A stretch of 39,313 bases of DNA, from assembly GCA_017467965.1 (NCBI GenBank), contig JAFUJZ010000003.1:1-39313 (forward strand), written 5' to 3'. The notes under the pieces were generated by a model that saw nothing but the letters and a program-made list of their open reading frames with translations, did no database searches and had not been told where the DNA came from. Numbering within the stretch: the stretch's first letter is position 1; every line of letters starts with the position of its first letter. This document shows, in pieces, positions 25,294-33,636 of this stretch. A program made the translations under genes and the position numbers. This DNA comes from Clostridia bacterium (GTDB lineage Bacteria; Bacillota_A; Clostridia; UMGS1883).

Positions 25294-27579
25294 TTATTTA
25301 AGGTTTGCTACAACCTGAGTACCTTCGCCGTAGCCTACTACTTCAAACACGTTAACCCAGTTGTTTTCGCTGTTATGATAACCGTGGAACTTCACGTAAC
25401 GAACATCCTTACCGCAGTCAAGAATATTGAATTCTGTAGTGTTAAGACTTTCACCGGAGTAGAGTGGTTCATAGTTTACGCCGTCTACAGATGTGTAGAG
25501 GTCAAACTTTGTTGTTCTCTGTCCGCTGTTACCTCTCCAAATAGAGAGACAAAGCTTTTCCATGTACTGAGACTTGCCAAAGTCTACAACAAGTGTAGCT
25601 TCTCTGTCACTGCCCCAACGGGATGAAGGATCGCCGTCGATTGACATGTAAACAGCGTTGAAGTTTTCGGGTTCTGCTGTTGCTGTTGCACTTACGGCTC
25701 TTATAATCTTGGAGTCTGTAAGTTCACTAGGTGTCTGGAGAAGATTTGCATAATAAGGATTCTTTTCGGGTCTTACTCCTGTAGCGAGAACATCGGAAAG
25801 CATTTTTTCCATAGCTGTTTCACAATCCTGGAAAACATCGTTCTTGTAGCCGATAATAATCATCTTATAGGCATCATTGTAGTAAACAGTCTTGCCGAGT
25901 GCTTCTGCAATAGCACGGAGAGGAACGAAAGTTCTGTCATTGATAAGAGTGGGGGCTACGTCAAGCTCCTTGTCTACGCTGACAACACTTGTAACTGCGT
26001 CGCCGTTTCTTTCAATTACATCAATATCCTTGTAAACATTGCTACCAATGTTCATAACGATTATTTTATCGTCTGATGCAATTGTAACAGCTTTTGTTTC
26101 GTTGTTCCATTCAACAGTTGCACCAAAGCCTTCGGAAATAACTCTTACAGGAACGAGAGTTCTGTCATTTACAATTACGGGAGCTGCATCAATAGGTGTA
26201 ACATTGCTGCCTGTAAACGCATAAGGAGCACCTATCTTCAAGCCTACCATGTTAACCATTCTTCTCTGAAGATAGGGATAGTAATAGCCCTGCATGCCGC
26301 CTACATATTTAGCCATTTCACAGCCTGCAAGAAGTGTTGCGCCTACTGCAAAGTCCTGAGTGTTGTCATATACTGCAGCCTTACCTGCTTCGCCGCCTAC
26401 CCACTGTACGTAACCAACCTTGCCGTTTTCATGGATAGCAACCTCTGTAAGGTACTTCCAACCAGCTAAGGCTGTGTTGATATATTCAGCCTCTTCAAGA
26501 ACACCGGAGTTGATACCCCAAAGGAAACCGTATGTAAAGAATGCTGTACCGCTTGTTTCGTATCCGTAGGGGTTGTAGCCTGCATCACAGCTGTAGTTGT
26601 GAGCGAGGATAGACTGCGTCCAGAAGCCTCTGCCCTGATCGTCAAACTTCTGGTATTCCTTAAGTGTTTTTGCCATACCGAGGTATGCGTCCATAAATTC
26701 CTGTCTGTATTCCCAATCGTCGGGAGTTTCCTGGAGTACCTTTGCAAGTGCTGCAAATACCCAGCCGTTACCACGAGCCCAGAAATTCTTTGTTGTTTCG
26801 TTTCCGGGGATAGGATTCAAGGGGTATACGTATCTTGCATCACGGAAGAAAAGATACTTGTAGTCGTTTTCGTTGGAATACTGTGCCCCCTGATTAAGAC
26901 GAGCTGTAGATTCGTATCCTGCTTCGCTTGTGGGGATACCGTTAGGACCGTCATACATAAGTTCGCGGGCATAGTTATAGTATTCGTAAAGCTTATCAAG
27001 ATAAAGCTTGTTACCTGTAGTATTATAAAGCTTTACCATTGTGGGCATTACCATGTAAAGAGCGTCTGCCCACCACCAGAACTCGTCCTCGGACTTGCTC
27101 ATTTCATATTCCATAACATATGTAGCTCTTTCAATCTTGCTCTCTGACTTGATTTCGTCAAGGTTGTAAAGGTCAGCGTATGTCTGGAAACATGTCTGCC
27201 AGTCACCGAAAAGCACAGCCTTGGAGTTAGTATCATGGCTGTAACCCCATGTCCATTCATTGGGCTGAGAATTGGAGGGATGACCTACCCAACGGTTACG
27301 GTTTGCCCATCTTTCGGAATATTCCTTATATTCCTCAATACCTGTAAGGAAATATGCTTCCATATTACCTGTGTTGTAAGCGCCTCTTTCCCAGAAAGCG
27401 GAGCCCACATCATTGCGGTGGTTTGTAATCCAGTAATCGTTAACCTTCTGAATTGTAGCGATTACGTCGGCATACTCGGGAGCAGTGTATGCAACCTCTG
27501 CTGACTGAGCCGTCTGAGGCACCATAATCATAGTTGCCAGAACTGCTATTGTAAGTGCCAATGCGAGAAATCTTTTCAT
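25294..27579 (-). CDS. Secreted GH105 unsaturated glycuronyl hydrolase with stalk and F5/8-type carbohydrate-binding domain
   Basis: A 761-residue exported glycosidase. A signal peptide ends near Ala27 (QSA). An (alpha/alpha)6 catalytic domain covers about 35-430. It has FWWWADALYMVMPTM with general-acid Asp172, FWARGNGWVFAAL at 266-278 and YETSGTAFFTYGFLWGI, as in YteR/YesR unsaturated rhamnogalacturonyl hydrolases. It removes delta-4,5-unsaturated uronic acid from lyase products. A paired copper-amine-oxidase-N-like segment follows (TLVPVRVISEGFGATVEWNN and TFVPLRAIAEALGKTVYYND). It ends in a discoidin/CBM32-like domain (DGDPSSRWGS, ATLVVDFGKSQYMEKLCLSIW). The stalk motif is shared with the metalloprotease. 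The start has AAGGAGAG. Pectin substrate is the likeliest but not proven. Confidence 0.88.
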   Translation of the reverse strand: MKRFLALALTIAVLATMIMVPQTAQSAEVAYTAPEYADVIATIQKVNDYWITNHRNDVGSAFWERGAYNTGNMEAYFLTGIEEYKEYSERWANRNRWVGHPSNSQPNEWTWGYSHDTNSKAVLFGDWQTCFQTYADLYNLDEIKSESKIERATYVMEYEMSKSEDEFWWWADALYMVMPTMVKLYNTTGNKLYLDKLYEYYNYARELMYDGPNGIPTSEAGYESTARLNQGAQYSNENDYKYLFFRDARYVYPLNPIPGNETTKNFWARGNGWVFAALAKVLQETPDDWEYRQEFMDAYLGMAKTLKEYQKFDDQGRGFWTQSILAHNYSCDAGYNPYGYETSGTAFFTYGFLWGINSGVLEEAEYINTALAGWKYLTEVAIHENGKVGYVQWVGGEAGKAAVYDNTQDFAVGATLLAGCEMAKYVGGMQGYYYPYLQRRMVNMVGLKIGAPYAFTGSNVTPIDAAPVIVNDRTLVPVRVISEGFGATVEWNNETKAVTIASDDKIIVMNIGSNVYKDIDVIERNGDAVTSVVSVDKELDVAPTLINDRTFVPLRAIAEALGKTVYYNDAYKMIIIGYKNDVFQDCETAMEKMLSDVLATGVRPEKNPYYANLLQTPSELTDSKIIRAVSATATAEPENFNAVYMSIDGDPSSRWGSDREATLVVDFGKSQYMEKLCLSIWRGNSGQRTTKFDLYTSVDGVNYEPLYSGESLNTTEFNILDCGKDVRYVKFHGYHNSENNWVNVFEVVGYGEGTQVVANLK

Positions 27580-27619
27580 TTTCTCTACTCTCCTTTTTAT
27601 TTTTTTAATATAACGAGTA

Positions 27620-28648
27620 TTAAACGAGGTCCGCCAAGTCTAATACCAAACGTTCTGTCTTTTCCCAGCCGAGACAGGGGTCAGTAATACTCTTACCGTA
27701 TACGCCTTCCTCAACCTTCTGTGCGCCGTCTTCAATATAGCTTTCAATCATAAGACCCTTTACAAAAGTCTTCATGTCAGCATTTGCATTACGGCTGTTC
27801 ATGATTTCCTTTGCAATTCTTATCTGTTCAAGATATTTCTTGCCGGAGTTTGAATGGTTTGTATCAATGATAACGCCCATGTTTTCGAGATTTTTCTTTT
27901 CGTACATTTCACGCAGAAGCGCAAGGTCTTCGTAGTGATAGTTGGGAAGCGCGTTGCCGTGCTTGTTTACATAACCGCGCAAAATAGCATGTGCATAGGG
28001 GTTGCCTGTTGTTTCAACCTCCCAACCGCGATAGAGGAACATATGGCTCTTCTGTGCCGCAACGATACTGTTGAGCATTACGGAATAGTCGCCGCCTGTA
28101 GGGTTTTTCATGCCAACAGGCAATTCAATACCGCTGGATACAAGTCTGTGCTGCTGGTTTTCAACACTTCTTGCACCGATTGCCACGTAACCGAGCACGT
28201 CGGAAAGATAACGGTAGTTTTCGGGATAGAGCATTTCGTCTGCACAGGTAAAGCCTGTTTCTTCAATCGCACGTGTATGTAATCTGCGGATTGAGATAAG
28301 ACCCTCATAAAGATCCGGCTTTTTTGTGGGGTCAGGCTGAGATGCCATACCCTTGTAGCCTTCACCTGTCGTACGGGGCTTGTTTGTGTAAATGCGGGGG
28401 ATTATGAGGATTTTGTCCTTTACCTTTTCCTGCAAATCCTTTAATCTGTAGATATAGTCCATAACAGCGTCTTCTCTGTCAGCACTGCAGGGCCCGATAA
28501 TAAGTGCAAACTTGTCACTTTTTCCGGAAAATACGTCTTTAATTTCGTTATTTCTCTTTTCAATCACCTCATGAAGGTGCTCACTTACGGGAAACTTTTC
28601 CTTCATATCCATAGGAATAGGTAATTTTCTAATAAAATTCATACTCAT
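27620..28648 (-). CDS. aroF: 3-deoxy-7-phosphoheptulonate (DAHP) synthase, class I
   Basis: A 342-residue enzyme joining PEP and erythrose 4-phosphate, the first step of aromatic amino acid synthesis. Class I motifs: ALIIGPCSADREDAV, IPRIYTNKPRTTGEGYKG, AIGARSVENQQHR, LPVGMKNPTGGD, DTNHSNSGK and GLMIESYIEDG. It is of the AroG/AroF/AroH type; which feedback inhibitor acts is not visible, so the symbol is provisional. ATG 28648 is used with GAGGA ten bases upstream; a TTG at 28657 is too close to that site. It follows mutS2 by 30 bases, likely by readthrough. tyrA, in the same pathway, is 5.3 kb to the right in a different operon. Confidence 0.94.
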   Translation of the reverse strand: MSMNFIRKLPIPMDMKEKFPVSEHLHEVIEKRNNEIKDVFSGKSDKFALIIGPCSADREDAVMDYIYRLKDLQEKVKDKILIIPRIYTNKPRTTGEGYKGMASQPDPTKKPDLYEGLISIRRLHTRAIEETGFTCADEMLYPENYRYLSDVLGYVAIGARSVENQQHRLVSSGIELPVGMKNPTGGDYSVMLNSIVAAQKSHMFLYRGWEVETTGNPYAHAILRGYVNKHGNALPNYHYEDLALLREMYEKKNLENMGVIIDTNHSNSGKKYLEQIRIAKEIMNSRNANADMKTFVKGLMIESYIEDGAQKVEEGVYGKSITDPCLGWEKTERLVLDLADLV

Positions 28649-28678
28649 TTTTGTCAAATCCTCTCATATTAAATTATA

Positions 28679-31039
28679 TTATTTCAGCTCTACTACAGTA
28701 ACGCCCATATCGCCTTCGCCAAAAGCACCCATACGGAAGCTCTTTGCATGGTGATGCCTGCGTAAAAATTCCTGCACTGCACTTCGGAGAGCTCCTGTGC
28801 CCTTGCCGTGTATTATCCTGACAGTATCAAGACCCGATAGCACCGCGTCGTCAAGATACTTGTCAAGCTCAATAAGAGCTTCGTCTACCATATAGCCTCT
28901 AAGGTCAAGCTCGCTCTTAACGTGCAGTGTTTTACCTGTAGAAATCTTAAGCCCTGCGCCTTTTTTCTTTTCTTCCTTCTTTGCTTCGACAAGCCGTAGT
29001 GCTGAGATATTAACGTTCATTTTCAGTATGCCGACCTGTACATTAAGGTTGCCATTTTTATCGGGCAGAGACAATACGTTACCCGTCTGTCCCATGCTCG
29101 TAACCTCAACAGTCTGTCCCAAAAGAAGCTTTTTCGGGTCAATAGGTGGGTTTTTCTTATTGAATACATCCTCACCCAGCTTATCCTCAACCTCGCCCAA
29201 ACCTTTCTTGAGCTTAGAACGGCTTTCGGACAGCTTGTTCATATCCGTTGCACTCTTGCGCATTTCTTTTATGATTTCGTCAGCCTCACGCTTTGCTTGT
29301 TCATAAATACGCTTTGCATCTTCTCTTGCATCACGCAGGATTTTTTCCTTTTGCTTTTCTATAGATGCTCTTTCCTTTTCGGCTCTCGCTTTTGTTTTTT
29401 CGGTTTCAAGCCTTGCCTCTTCGGCTTTCTCGGCATCTATCTGAGCAACACGCCTTGTTTCCTCCAAGGACGAAATCACGTCCTCAAACTTTGTGCTTTC
29501 GCCGTCAACAACATCCTTTGCTCTTGAAATAATATCATCCTCAAGTCCAAGCCTTTTTGAAATAGCAAAGGCGTTACTTTTTCCGGGTACGCCGATTAAA
29601 AGCTTATAGGTGGGTCTTAGGGTTGTAACGTCAAACTCACATGCCGCGTTTTCTACCCTGTCTGTTTCAAGAGCATACATCTTGATTTCGCTATAGTGTG
29701 TTGTAGCGGCGCATTTTGCTCCCATTTGGTTAACTCTTTCAAGTATGGCAACCGCAAGTGCCGCACCCTCAACAGGGTCAGTACCTGCACCTAATTCATC
29801 AAAAAGCACCAGAGAGGAATAATTTGCCTCTTTTAATATACGCACAATGTTGACCATATGTGCAGAGAATGTGGACAAGCTCTGTTCAATACTCTGCTCG
29901 TCGCCGATGTCGGCAAATACATTTTCAAAAACCGATATCACTGACCCGCTCTGTGCCGGGATAAAAAGCCCCGCTTGTGCCATAATTGTAAGTAACCCCA
30001 GTGTTTTAAGAGCCACCGTCTTACCGCCTGTATTAGGGCCTGTTATAACAAGTGTATCAAAATCCTCACCAAGATAAATATCCGTCGGGACAACCCGTTT
30101 TGCATCCAATAGCGGATGACGCCCTTTTCTGATGTTTATAATGCCGTCTGAATTAATAAGCGGCATAACGCCTCGCATTTTAACAGCAAGTCTGCCCTTT
30201 GCAAAGGCAAAGTCAAAATTTGTGATAATAACGCTGTCACGCTTTAGTCCGGGAGCATCCTCGGCTATCATATTTGAAAAATCGGCAAGGATTTTTTCAA
30301 TCTCTTCCTTTTCCTGCACGTGGCACTCACGGATGCGGTTGTTAATCTCCACAACAGCCATAGGCTCAACAAACACAGTTGCACCCGAGGAAGACGCGTC
30401 GTGCACAATGCCGGGAACTGAGGAGCGGTTTTCGCTCTTAACAGGCACAACAAATCTGTCACCGCGCATTGTAACGATAGCATCCTGCAGTGCGGCAGAA
30501 TACTTCGGATTTTTTATCATACTGTTCAAGGTTTCCCTTATCTGTGCCTCGTGGCTTTTTATCTTGCGGCGTATATTCATAAGAGTACTTGACGCATCAT
30601 CTGCAATTTCCTCTTCGGATATAATTGCCGAAATAATCTTTGTTGCAGTACGCTTATCTGTAAAAAGACCGCGTGTTATTTCGCTAAGCTCGTGATAGTT
30701 TTCTTCAAAATCTTCCTCATCTATGTAAGAGGCAATTTCACCCGCAACCCGGAGTACATGCGCACAGTTCAAAAGCTCGCGAGGAGACAGAACACCCCCT
30801 GCCTCAGCACGCATAACGCTGCCCTTTATATCGCCCACGGGCGAAAGCGGAGGATTGCCTTTTTTTATAACAAGGCTCTCTGCTTCACCAGTTTCTTTAA
30901 GATGTCTTTCGACGCTGTACTTATCATCCTCCGGCAAAAGGCTTTCGCACAAACCTTTACCCATTGCCGTAACAGCCTCATTTGTGAGCATCTGCTTTAT
31001 CTTATCAAATTCAAGTATATTAAGTGATTTTTTGTCCAT
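28679..31039 (-). CDS. mutS2: MutS2 / RqcU ribosome-collision endonuclease-ATPase
   Basis: A 786-residue MutS-family protein that lacks the mismatch-recognition domain. In Bacillus it is now known to split collided ribosomes and feed ribosome quality control (name RqcU), besides earlier reports of anti-recombination. A lever/clamp region covers about 1-300. The ATPase core has Walker A GPNTGGKT at 334-341 and Walker B LVLFDELGAGTDP. A long coiled coil covers about 515-620. The KOW-like segment reads LGQTVEVTSMGQTGNVLSLPDKNGN. The C-terminal Smr nuclease domain shows SELDLRGYMVDEALIELDKYLDDA and IIHGKGTGALR. Full family length. Its own promoter lies at the end of the upstream TSUP gene. Confidence 0.97.
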   Translation of the reverse strand: MDKKSLNILEFDKIKQMLTNEAVTAMGKGLCESLLPEDDKYSVERHLKETGEAESLVIKKGNPPLSPVGDIKGSVMRAEAGGVLSPRELLNCAHVLRVAGEIASYIDEEDFEENYHELSEITRGLFTDKRTATKIISAIISEEEIADDASSTLMNIRRKIKSHEAQIRETLNSMIKNPKYSAALQDAIVTMRGDRFVVPVKSENRSSVPGIVHDASSSGATVFVEPMAVVEINNRIRECHVQEKEEIEKILADFSNMIAEDAPGLKRDSVIITNFDFAFAKGRLAVKMRGVMPLINSDGIINIRKGRHPLLDAKRVVPTDIYLGEDFDTLVITGPNTGGKTVALKTLGLLTIMAQAGLFIPAQSGSVISVFENVFADIGDEQSIEQSLSTFSAHMVNIVRILKEANYSSLVLFDELGAGTDPVEGAALAVAILERVNQMGAKCAATTHYSEIKMYALETDRVENAACEFDVTTLRPTYKLLIGVPGKSNAFAISKRLGLEDDIISRAKDVVDGESTKFEDVISSLEETRRVAQIDAEKAEEARLETEKTKARAEKERASIEKQKEKILRDAREDAKRIYEQAKREADEIIKEMRKSATDMNKLSESRSKLKKGLGEVEDKLGEDVFNKKNPPIDPKKLLLGQTVEVTSMGQTGNVLSLPDKNGNLNVQVGILKMNVNISALRLVEAKKEEKKKGAGLKISTGKTLHVKSELDLRGYMVDEALIELDKYLDDAVLSGLDTVRIIHGKGTGALRSAVQEFLRRHHHAKSFRMGAFGEGDMGVTVVELK

Positions 31040-31115
31040 ACTTTTTCCTGCTATCTCTCAACCAAACTCCGCTTTGCAGAGTTTACTCCTTAATTATAAA
31101 TTACGCATTTTACAT

Positions 31116-31144
31116 ATTATATCACTTTATTTTTTATTTGTAAA
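31116..31144 (-). promoter_or_regulatory. Promoter of mutS2 (overlapping the TSUP gene end)
   Basis: Minus strand TTTACA (31139-31144), 17 bases, TATAAT (31116-31121). The -35 and spacer lie in the last codons of the upstream gene. Confidence 0.7.
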
Positions 31145-31486
31145 TGCTTCTTTTACTTCCTTAAAGCCGAAAATTGCCAAAAAAACGCCGAAAAGTTTAC
31201 CCAATATCGACTGGTCTATCCCAAGGGCAATATACGCTCCCAAAAAGGCACAAGGTATACCTGACAAAATAATCCATATTGCCTTTTTGAATTCAATGTT
31301 TTTGTTCTTTGCATGTAAAACTATGGCTATTATTGCCGTGGGTAAAAAATACCACAGATTTATTGCCTGTGCTTTATGCTGCGGCAACAAAAGAAAAAAC
31401 ACCAAAACAGGTATAAGTATCATACCGCCGCCTATACCCATGCCCGATATTATTCCCGACAAAAATCCTGCCACGACTGCAATCAT
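31127..31486 (-). CDS. Half-size TSUP (TauE/SafE) transporter, second of a pair
   Basis: A 119-residue membrane protein with about four helices. It matches one half of a TauE/SafE anion exporter: MIAVVAGFLSGIISGMGIGGGMILIPVL, with the family GxGGG signature, then NLWYFLPTAIIAIVLHAKNKNIEFKKA and a closing helix ending near LFGVFLAIFGFKEV. Full-length members have both halves in one chain of about 250 residues; here each half is a separate gene. Its ATG overlaps the stop of its partner as ATGA, with GGAGTGAG inside the partner as ribosome site. This indicates translational coupling and equal synthesis, as expected for a heterodimer. The possible start further upstream (31543) is in the overlap and lacks a site. 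Confidence 0.88.
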   Translation of the reverse strand: MIAVVAGFLSGIISGMGIGGGMILIPVLVFFLLLPQHKAQAINLWYFLPTAIIAIVLHAKNKNIEFKKAIWIILSGIPCAFLGAYIALGIDQSILGKLFGVFLAIFGFKEVKEAFTNKK

Positions 31487-31830
31487 AAAACCATTCTCAC
31501 TCCCGACAAAATCATTACTGTACCAAATACAATCTTGAGCCACTTTTTTGGTATTTTGTTAAGCATTTTTGCTCCCACAATACTGCCCACCGCGCCGCCT
31601 ATTGCACACAAAAGCACAATAAAAAAATCCACCTCCGCCTTTTTGTACATAAAAAGTGATGCACAGCTCAGTGGAAGGATAATGCCAAGTGCTGTCGCAT
31701 GTGCCCGTTTGTCGTCCACATCAAGAAACTTTCTTAAAACAAGCACCGCAATAACACCGCCGCCCGAGCCAAAAAATCCGTTTATAAATCCGATTGGTAT
31801 TCCCCATAAAATGTTTTTAATATTCTTCAT
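31483..31830 (-). CDS. Half-size TSUP (TauE/SafE) transporter, first of a pair
   Basis: A 115-residue, four-helix half transporter with MKNIKNILWGIPIGFINGFFGSGGGVIAVLVL, including the GSGGG signature. It continues HATALGIILPLSCASLFMYKKAEVDFF and an amphipathic end WLKIVFGTVMILSGVRMVL. Same fold and topology as its partner, to which it is joined by a 4-base ATGA overlap. No convincing Shine-Dalgarno stands before ATG 31830; a TACAAT six bases upstream could be a -10, which would make the message leaderless, but this is speculative. The transported substance, in the family sulfite, sulfoacetate or similar organic anions, is unknown. Confidence 0.88.
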   Translation of the reverse strand: MKNIKNILWGIPIGFINGFFGSGGGVIAVLVLRKFLDVDDKRAHATALGIILPLSCASLFMYKKAEVDFFIVLLCAIGGAVGSIVGAKMLNKIPKKWLKIVFGTVMILSGVRMVL

Positions 31831-31846
31831 GCTTTTATTGTACCCA

Positions 31847-31875
31847 TTGACACAAAAAAATATTTACTATATAAT
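31847..31875 (+). promoter_or_regulatory. Consensus promoter of the SLOG gene
   Basis: TTGACA (31847-31852), exactly 17 bases, TATAAT (31870-31875), about 20 bases before the ATG, so the leader is very short (near 13 bases). Confidence 0.9.
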
Positions 31876-31894
31876 TTCTTTTGCGAGGTGGACT

Positions 31895-32380
31895 ATGGAA
31901 AACATAAACAGAAAACACAGGTGTGCCTTTACTGGTCACCGTCCCGAAAAACTCAATATTTCAGAACAAGAGGCAAAACGCCTTTTAACAATTGCCATTC
32001 GTAATGCCATATTTGCAGGCTATCGCACCTTTATCACAGGCATGGCAAAAGGTATTGACATATGGTCTGCGGAGATTGTGCTCGAATTTAAAAAGGATTA
32101 TCCCGATATCCGCCTTGTGTGTGCACTGCCTTATCCCACTTTTTACAATAACCGAAACAAAGAAGAAAAAATGCGCTATCAATATGTATTGGAGCACTCT
32201 GATTTTCGGCATATTTCTTTTCCCTATTGTGACCCAAGGAGCTACCAGAGCCGCAACATGTGGATGATTGATAACTCCAATCTTTTAATAGCTGCCTTTA
32301 CTGGTGAACCGGGTGGCACAAAAAACACTATCGACTACGCAAAAGCCGAAGGCTTAGACATTGTGAATATATTAAACTAA
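31895..32380 (+). CDS. SLOG-family (DUF1273/YpsA-like) protein
   Basis: A 161-residue Rossmann-like protein. The sequence KHRCAFTGHRPEKL, FITGMAKGIDIWSAEIVLEFK and LIAAFTGEPGGTKNTIDYAKAEG shows the two SLOG nucleotide-ligand loops. YpsA of Bacillus, in the same family, affects cell division; SLOG proteins elsewhere sense or process nucleotide-derived ligands. ATG 31895 has GCGAGG upstream and follows the promoter closely. The much longer open frame to the left (from 31376) would run antisense through both TSUP genes and through the promoter, so it is not used. It stands alone, closed by a terminator. Confidence 0.88.
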   Translation: MENINRKHRCAFTGHRPEKLNISEQEAKRLLTIAIRNAIFAGYRTFITGMAKGIDIWSAEIVLEFKKDYPDIRLVCALPYPTFYNNRNKEEKMRYQYVLEHSDFRHISFPYCDPRSYQSRNMWMIDNSNLLIAAFTGEPGGTKNTIDYAKAEGLDIVNILN

Positions 32381-32416
32381 AACAGCGTGAAACGAGAGTT
32401 CCACGCTGTTTTTTTC
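32381..32416. terminator. Terminator between SLOG gene and sigma-like gene
   Basis: Stem AACAGCGTG / CACGCTGTT with T7 on the plus strand and T4 on the minus, so it can serve both convergent genes. Confidence 0.85.
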
Positions 32417-32427
32417 ACAATTCCGTA

Positions 32428-32859
32428 TTATACCGTCATAAGCTTATCAAGTGCGCTACGGTGTGCACGCATATATGTACTGCGCTCATAGCAAAAACGG
32501 GAGTATTCCGGGTCGGTCTGGAGTATATCCATAACCTGTGTCCACCTCAAGCCTTCAATATAAAGCTTTAAGATAATCACATGCTCAAGTGGTGTAAGCG
32601 ATGGTGCAATGCGTTCGAGTGCCTCTTCAACCTCAAGAGTGGATTCTTCAATTTTACGTAAAAGCTCCTCTGTAACTTTCAGCCTTTCCTCTTTTATCTC
32701 GAGGAGAGTAACCACCTTGTCGCCCAAATCTTTTCTTTCGGCACGGCTCATTTTACCCTCAAGCTCTCTTATCTCTTCTCTGAGCTTTTCAAGTCTTCTT
32801 TCTGTTTCCTTTTTTACAACAACCATACCCGGATATCTTTTCATCTTTTCCGCTGTCAT
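32428..32859 (-). CDS. Sigma-70 region 4-like protein, phage ArpU/RinA-type
   Basis: A 143-residue protein with a long charged coiled coil (about 12-85; TERRLEKLREEIRELEGKMS and later EERLKVTEELLRKIEEST) and a C-terminal helix-turn-helix segment (PLEHVIILKLYIEGLRWTQV, ERSTYMRAHRSALDKLMTV). This resembles phage late-gene activators and truncated sigma factors that lack region 2. ATG 32859 has AGGAGAA five bases upstream. It is divergent from the S24 repressor, with a shared control region of 180 bases. No other phage gene is near, so this may be a relic or a domesticated switch. Target genes are unknown. Confidence 0.72.
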   Translation of the reverse strand: MTAEKMKRYPGMVVVKKETERRLEKLREEIRELEGKMSRAERKDLGDKVVTLLEIKEERLKVTEELLRKIEESTLEVEEALERIAPSLTPLEHVIILKLYIEGLRWTQVMDILQTDPEYSRFCYERSTYMRAHRSALDKLMTV

Positions 32860-32889
32860 TGTTATTCTCCTTTCACAAGCGTTTTTCAA

Positions 32890-32910
32890 ATTATCATTTG
32901 ATGTGATAAT
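32890..32910. promoter_or_regulatory. Candidate operator O1 (dyad over the sigma-like promoter)
   Basis: Dyad ATTATCA-N7-TGATAAT, overlapping the -10 and start of the minus promoter. The half site TTATCA(T) recurs at 32986-33003. Confidence 0.6.
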
Positions 32911-32937
32911 ATTACCACGTTTATCCCATTATGTCAA
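32909..32937 (-). promoter_or_regulatory. Promoter of the sigma-like gene
   Basis: Minus strand TTGACA (32932-32937), 17 bases, TAATAT (32909-32914). Covered in part by operator O1. Confidence 0.75.
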
Positions 32938-32979
32938 CATTTAAAATGATATTTTTAGTGTTTTTCAGTGTCGCACCCC

Positions 32980-33007
32980 TTGACTTTATCATTTTATATG
33001 ATATAAT
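32980..33007 (+). promoter_or_regulatory. Promoter of the S24 repressor, with internal dyad O2
   Basis: TTGACT (32980-32985), 16 bases, TATAAT (33002-33007). The spacer and -10 hold dyad TATCAT-N5-ATGATA (32987-33003), a relative of O1, so the repressor could shut its own promoter. Confidence 0.72.
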
Positions 33008-33025
33008 AGTACCATAAATGGTACT
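33008..33025. promoter_or_regulatory. Candidate operator O3 (perfect 8-bp dyad at the S24 start site)
   Basis: AGTACCAT-AA-ATGGTACT directly after the -10 box, covering the expected transcription start. Its sequence differs from O1/O2, so it may bind another protein or be an mRNA 5' hairpin. Confidence 0.55.
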
Positions 33026-33039
33026 GAGGAGGCTTTGAT

Positions 33040-33636
33040 ATGCTTGGTGAAAAAATTAAAGAATTAAGAAAAAGAGACCACATCAGTCAGCAAAAGCTGG
33101 CGTCTATGCTAGGTGTTGGTCAATCGACTGTAGCCATGTGGGAAAAAGGCACCAATCACCCTGAGCATGAAAGCCTTATAACTATGGCGAGCATTTTCAA
33201 CGTATCACTTGACACTCTTGCAGGAGGCGGCAAAACAAAAAACGCATACCGTATCCCCGAGCTTGGTTATGTAAGAGCAGGCGTACCCACCGAAGCCGTG
33301 GAGGAGGTTTTGGATTATGTTGACGTTGTCCTCTCTGATTCTGACGGCGAAAATTATTTTGCTCTTCGTATCAAGGGCGACAGTATGTCACCAAGAATGG
33401 TTGACGGCGACACCGTCATTGTGAGAAAGCAGGCTGACTTTGTAAGCGGTGATATTTGCGTAGCTCTCGTAGGTAATGCTGATGCTACCGTAAAAAAGGT
33501 AATAAAAAAAGACACAGGAATTATCCTTATGCCGCTTAATGGCAACTACGAACCGCTTTTCTTTACCCCCGAAGAGGTGGAAAGCACTCCTGTTACAATA
33601 ATAGGCAAAGTTACCGAATTACGAGCCAAATTATAA
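33040..33636 (+). CDS. XRE/S24 autocleaving transcriptional repressor (LexA/cI-like)
   Basis: A 198-residue regulator. An N-terminal XRE helix-turn-helix (1-62, EKIKELRKRDHISQQKLASMLGVGQSTVAMWEKG) binds DNA. The C-terminal S24 domain has Ser115 in IKGDSMSPRM and Lys152 in ATVKKV, the Ser-Lys dyad, and an Ala80-Gly81 bond in YVRAGVPTEA at the place where LexA and cI are cut. It thus has every part needed for RecA-stimulated self-cleavage, which suggests induction by DNA damage. It is not LexA itself, which has a winged helix domain. SD GAGGAGG is good. It is divergent from the sigma-like gene and shares operator-like dyads with it. The stop codon runs into direct repeat DR1. Confidence 0.93.
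   Translation: MLGEKIKELRKRDHISQQKLASMLGVGQSTVAMWEKGTNHPEHESLITMASIFNVSLDTLAGGGKTKNAYRIPELGYVRAGVPTEAVEEVLDYVDVVLSDSDGENYFALRIKGDSMSPRMVDGDTVIVRKQADFVSGDICVALVGNADATVKKVIKKDTGIILMPLNGNYEPLFFTPEEVESTPVTIIGKVTELRAKL

Noticed and set aside
31376..31894. N-terminal extension of the SLOG protein to 334 residues
   Set aside because: The extension is antisense to the two TSUP genes and passes through a consensus promoter; the ATG at 31895 has a ribosome site and begins the conserved domain.
33040..33636. Calling the S24 repressor LexA
   Set aside because: The N-terminal domain is an XRE helix-turn-helix, not the winged helix of LexA, so it is a cI-like regulator.
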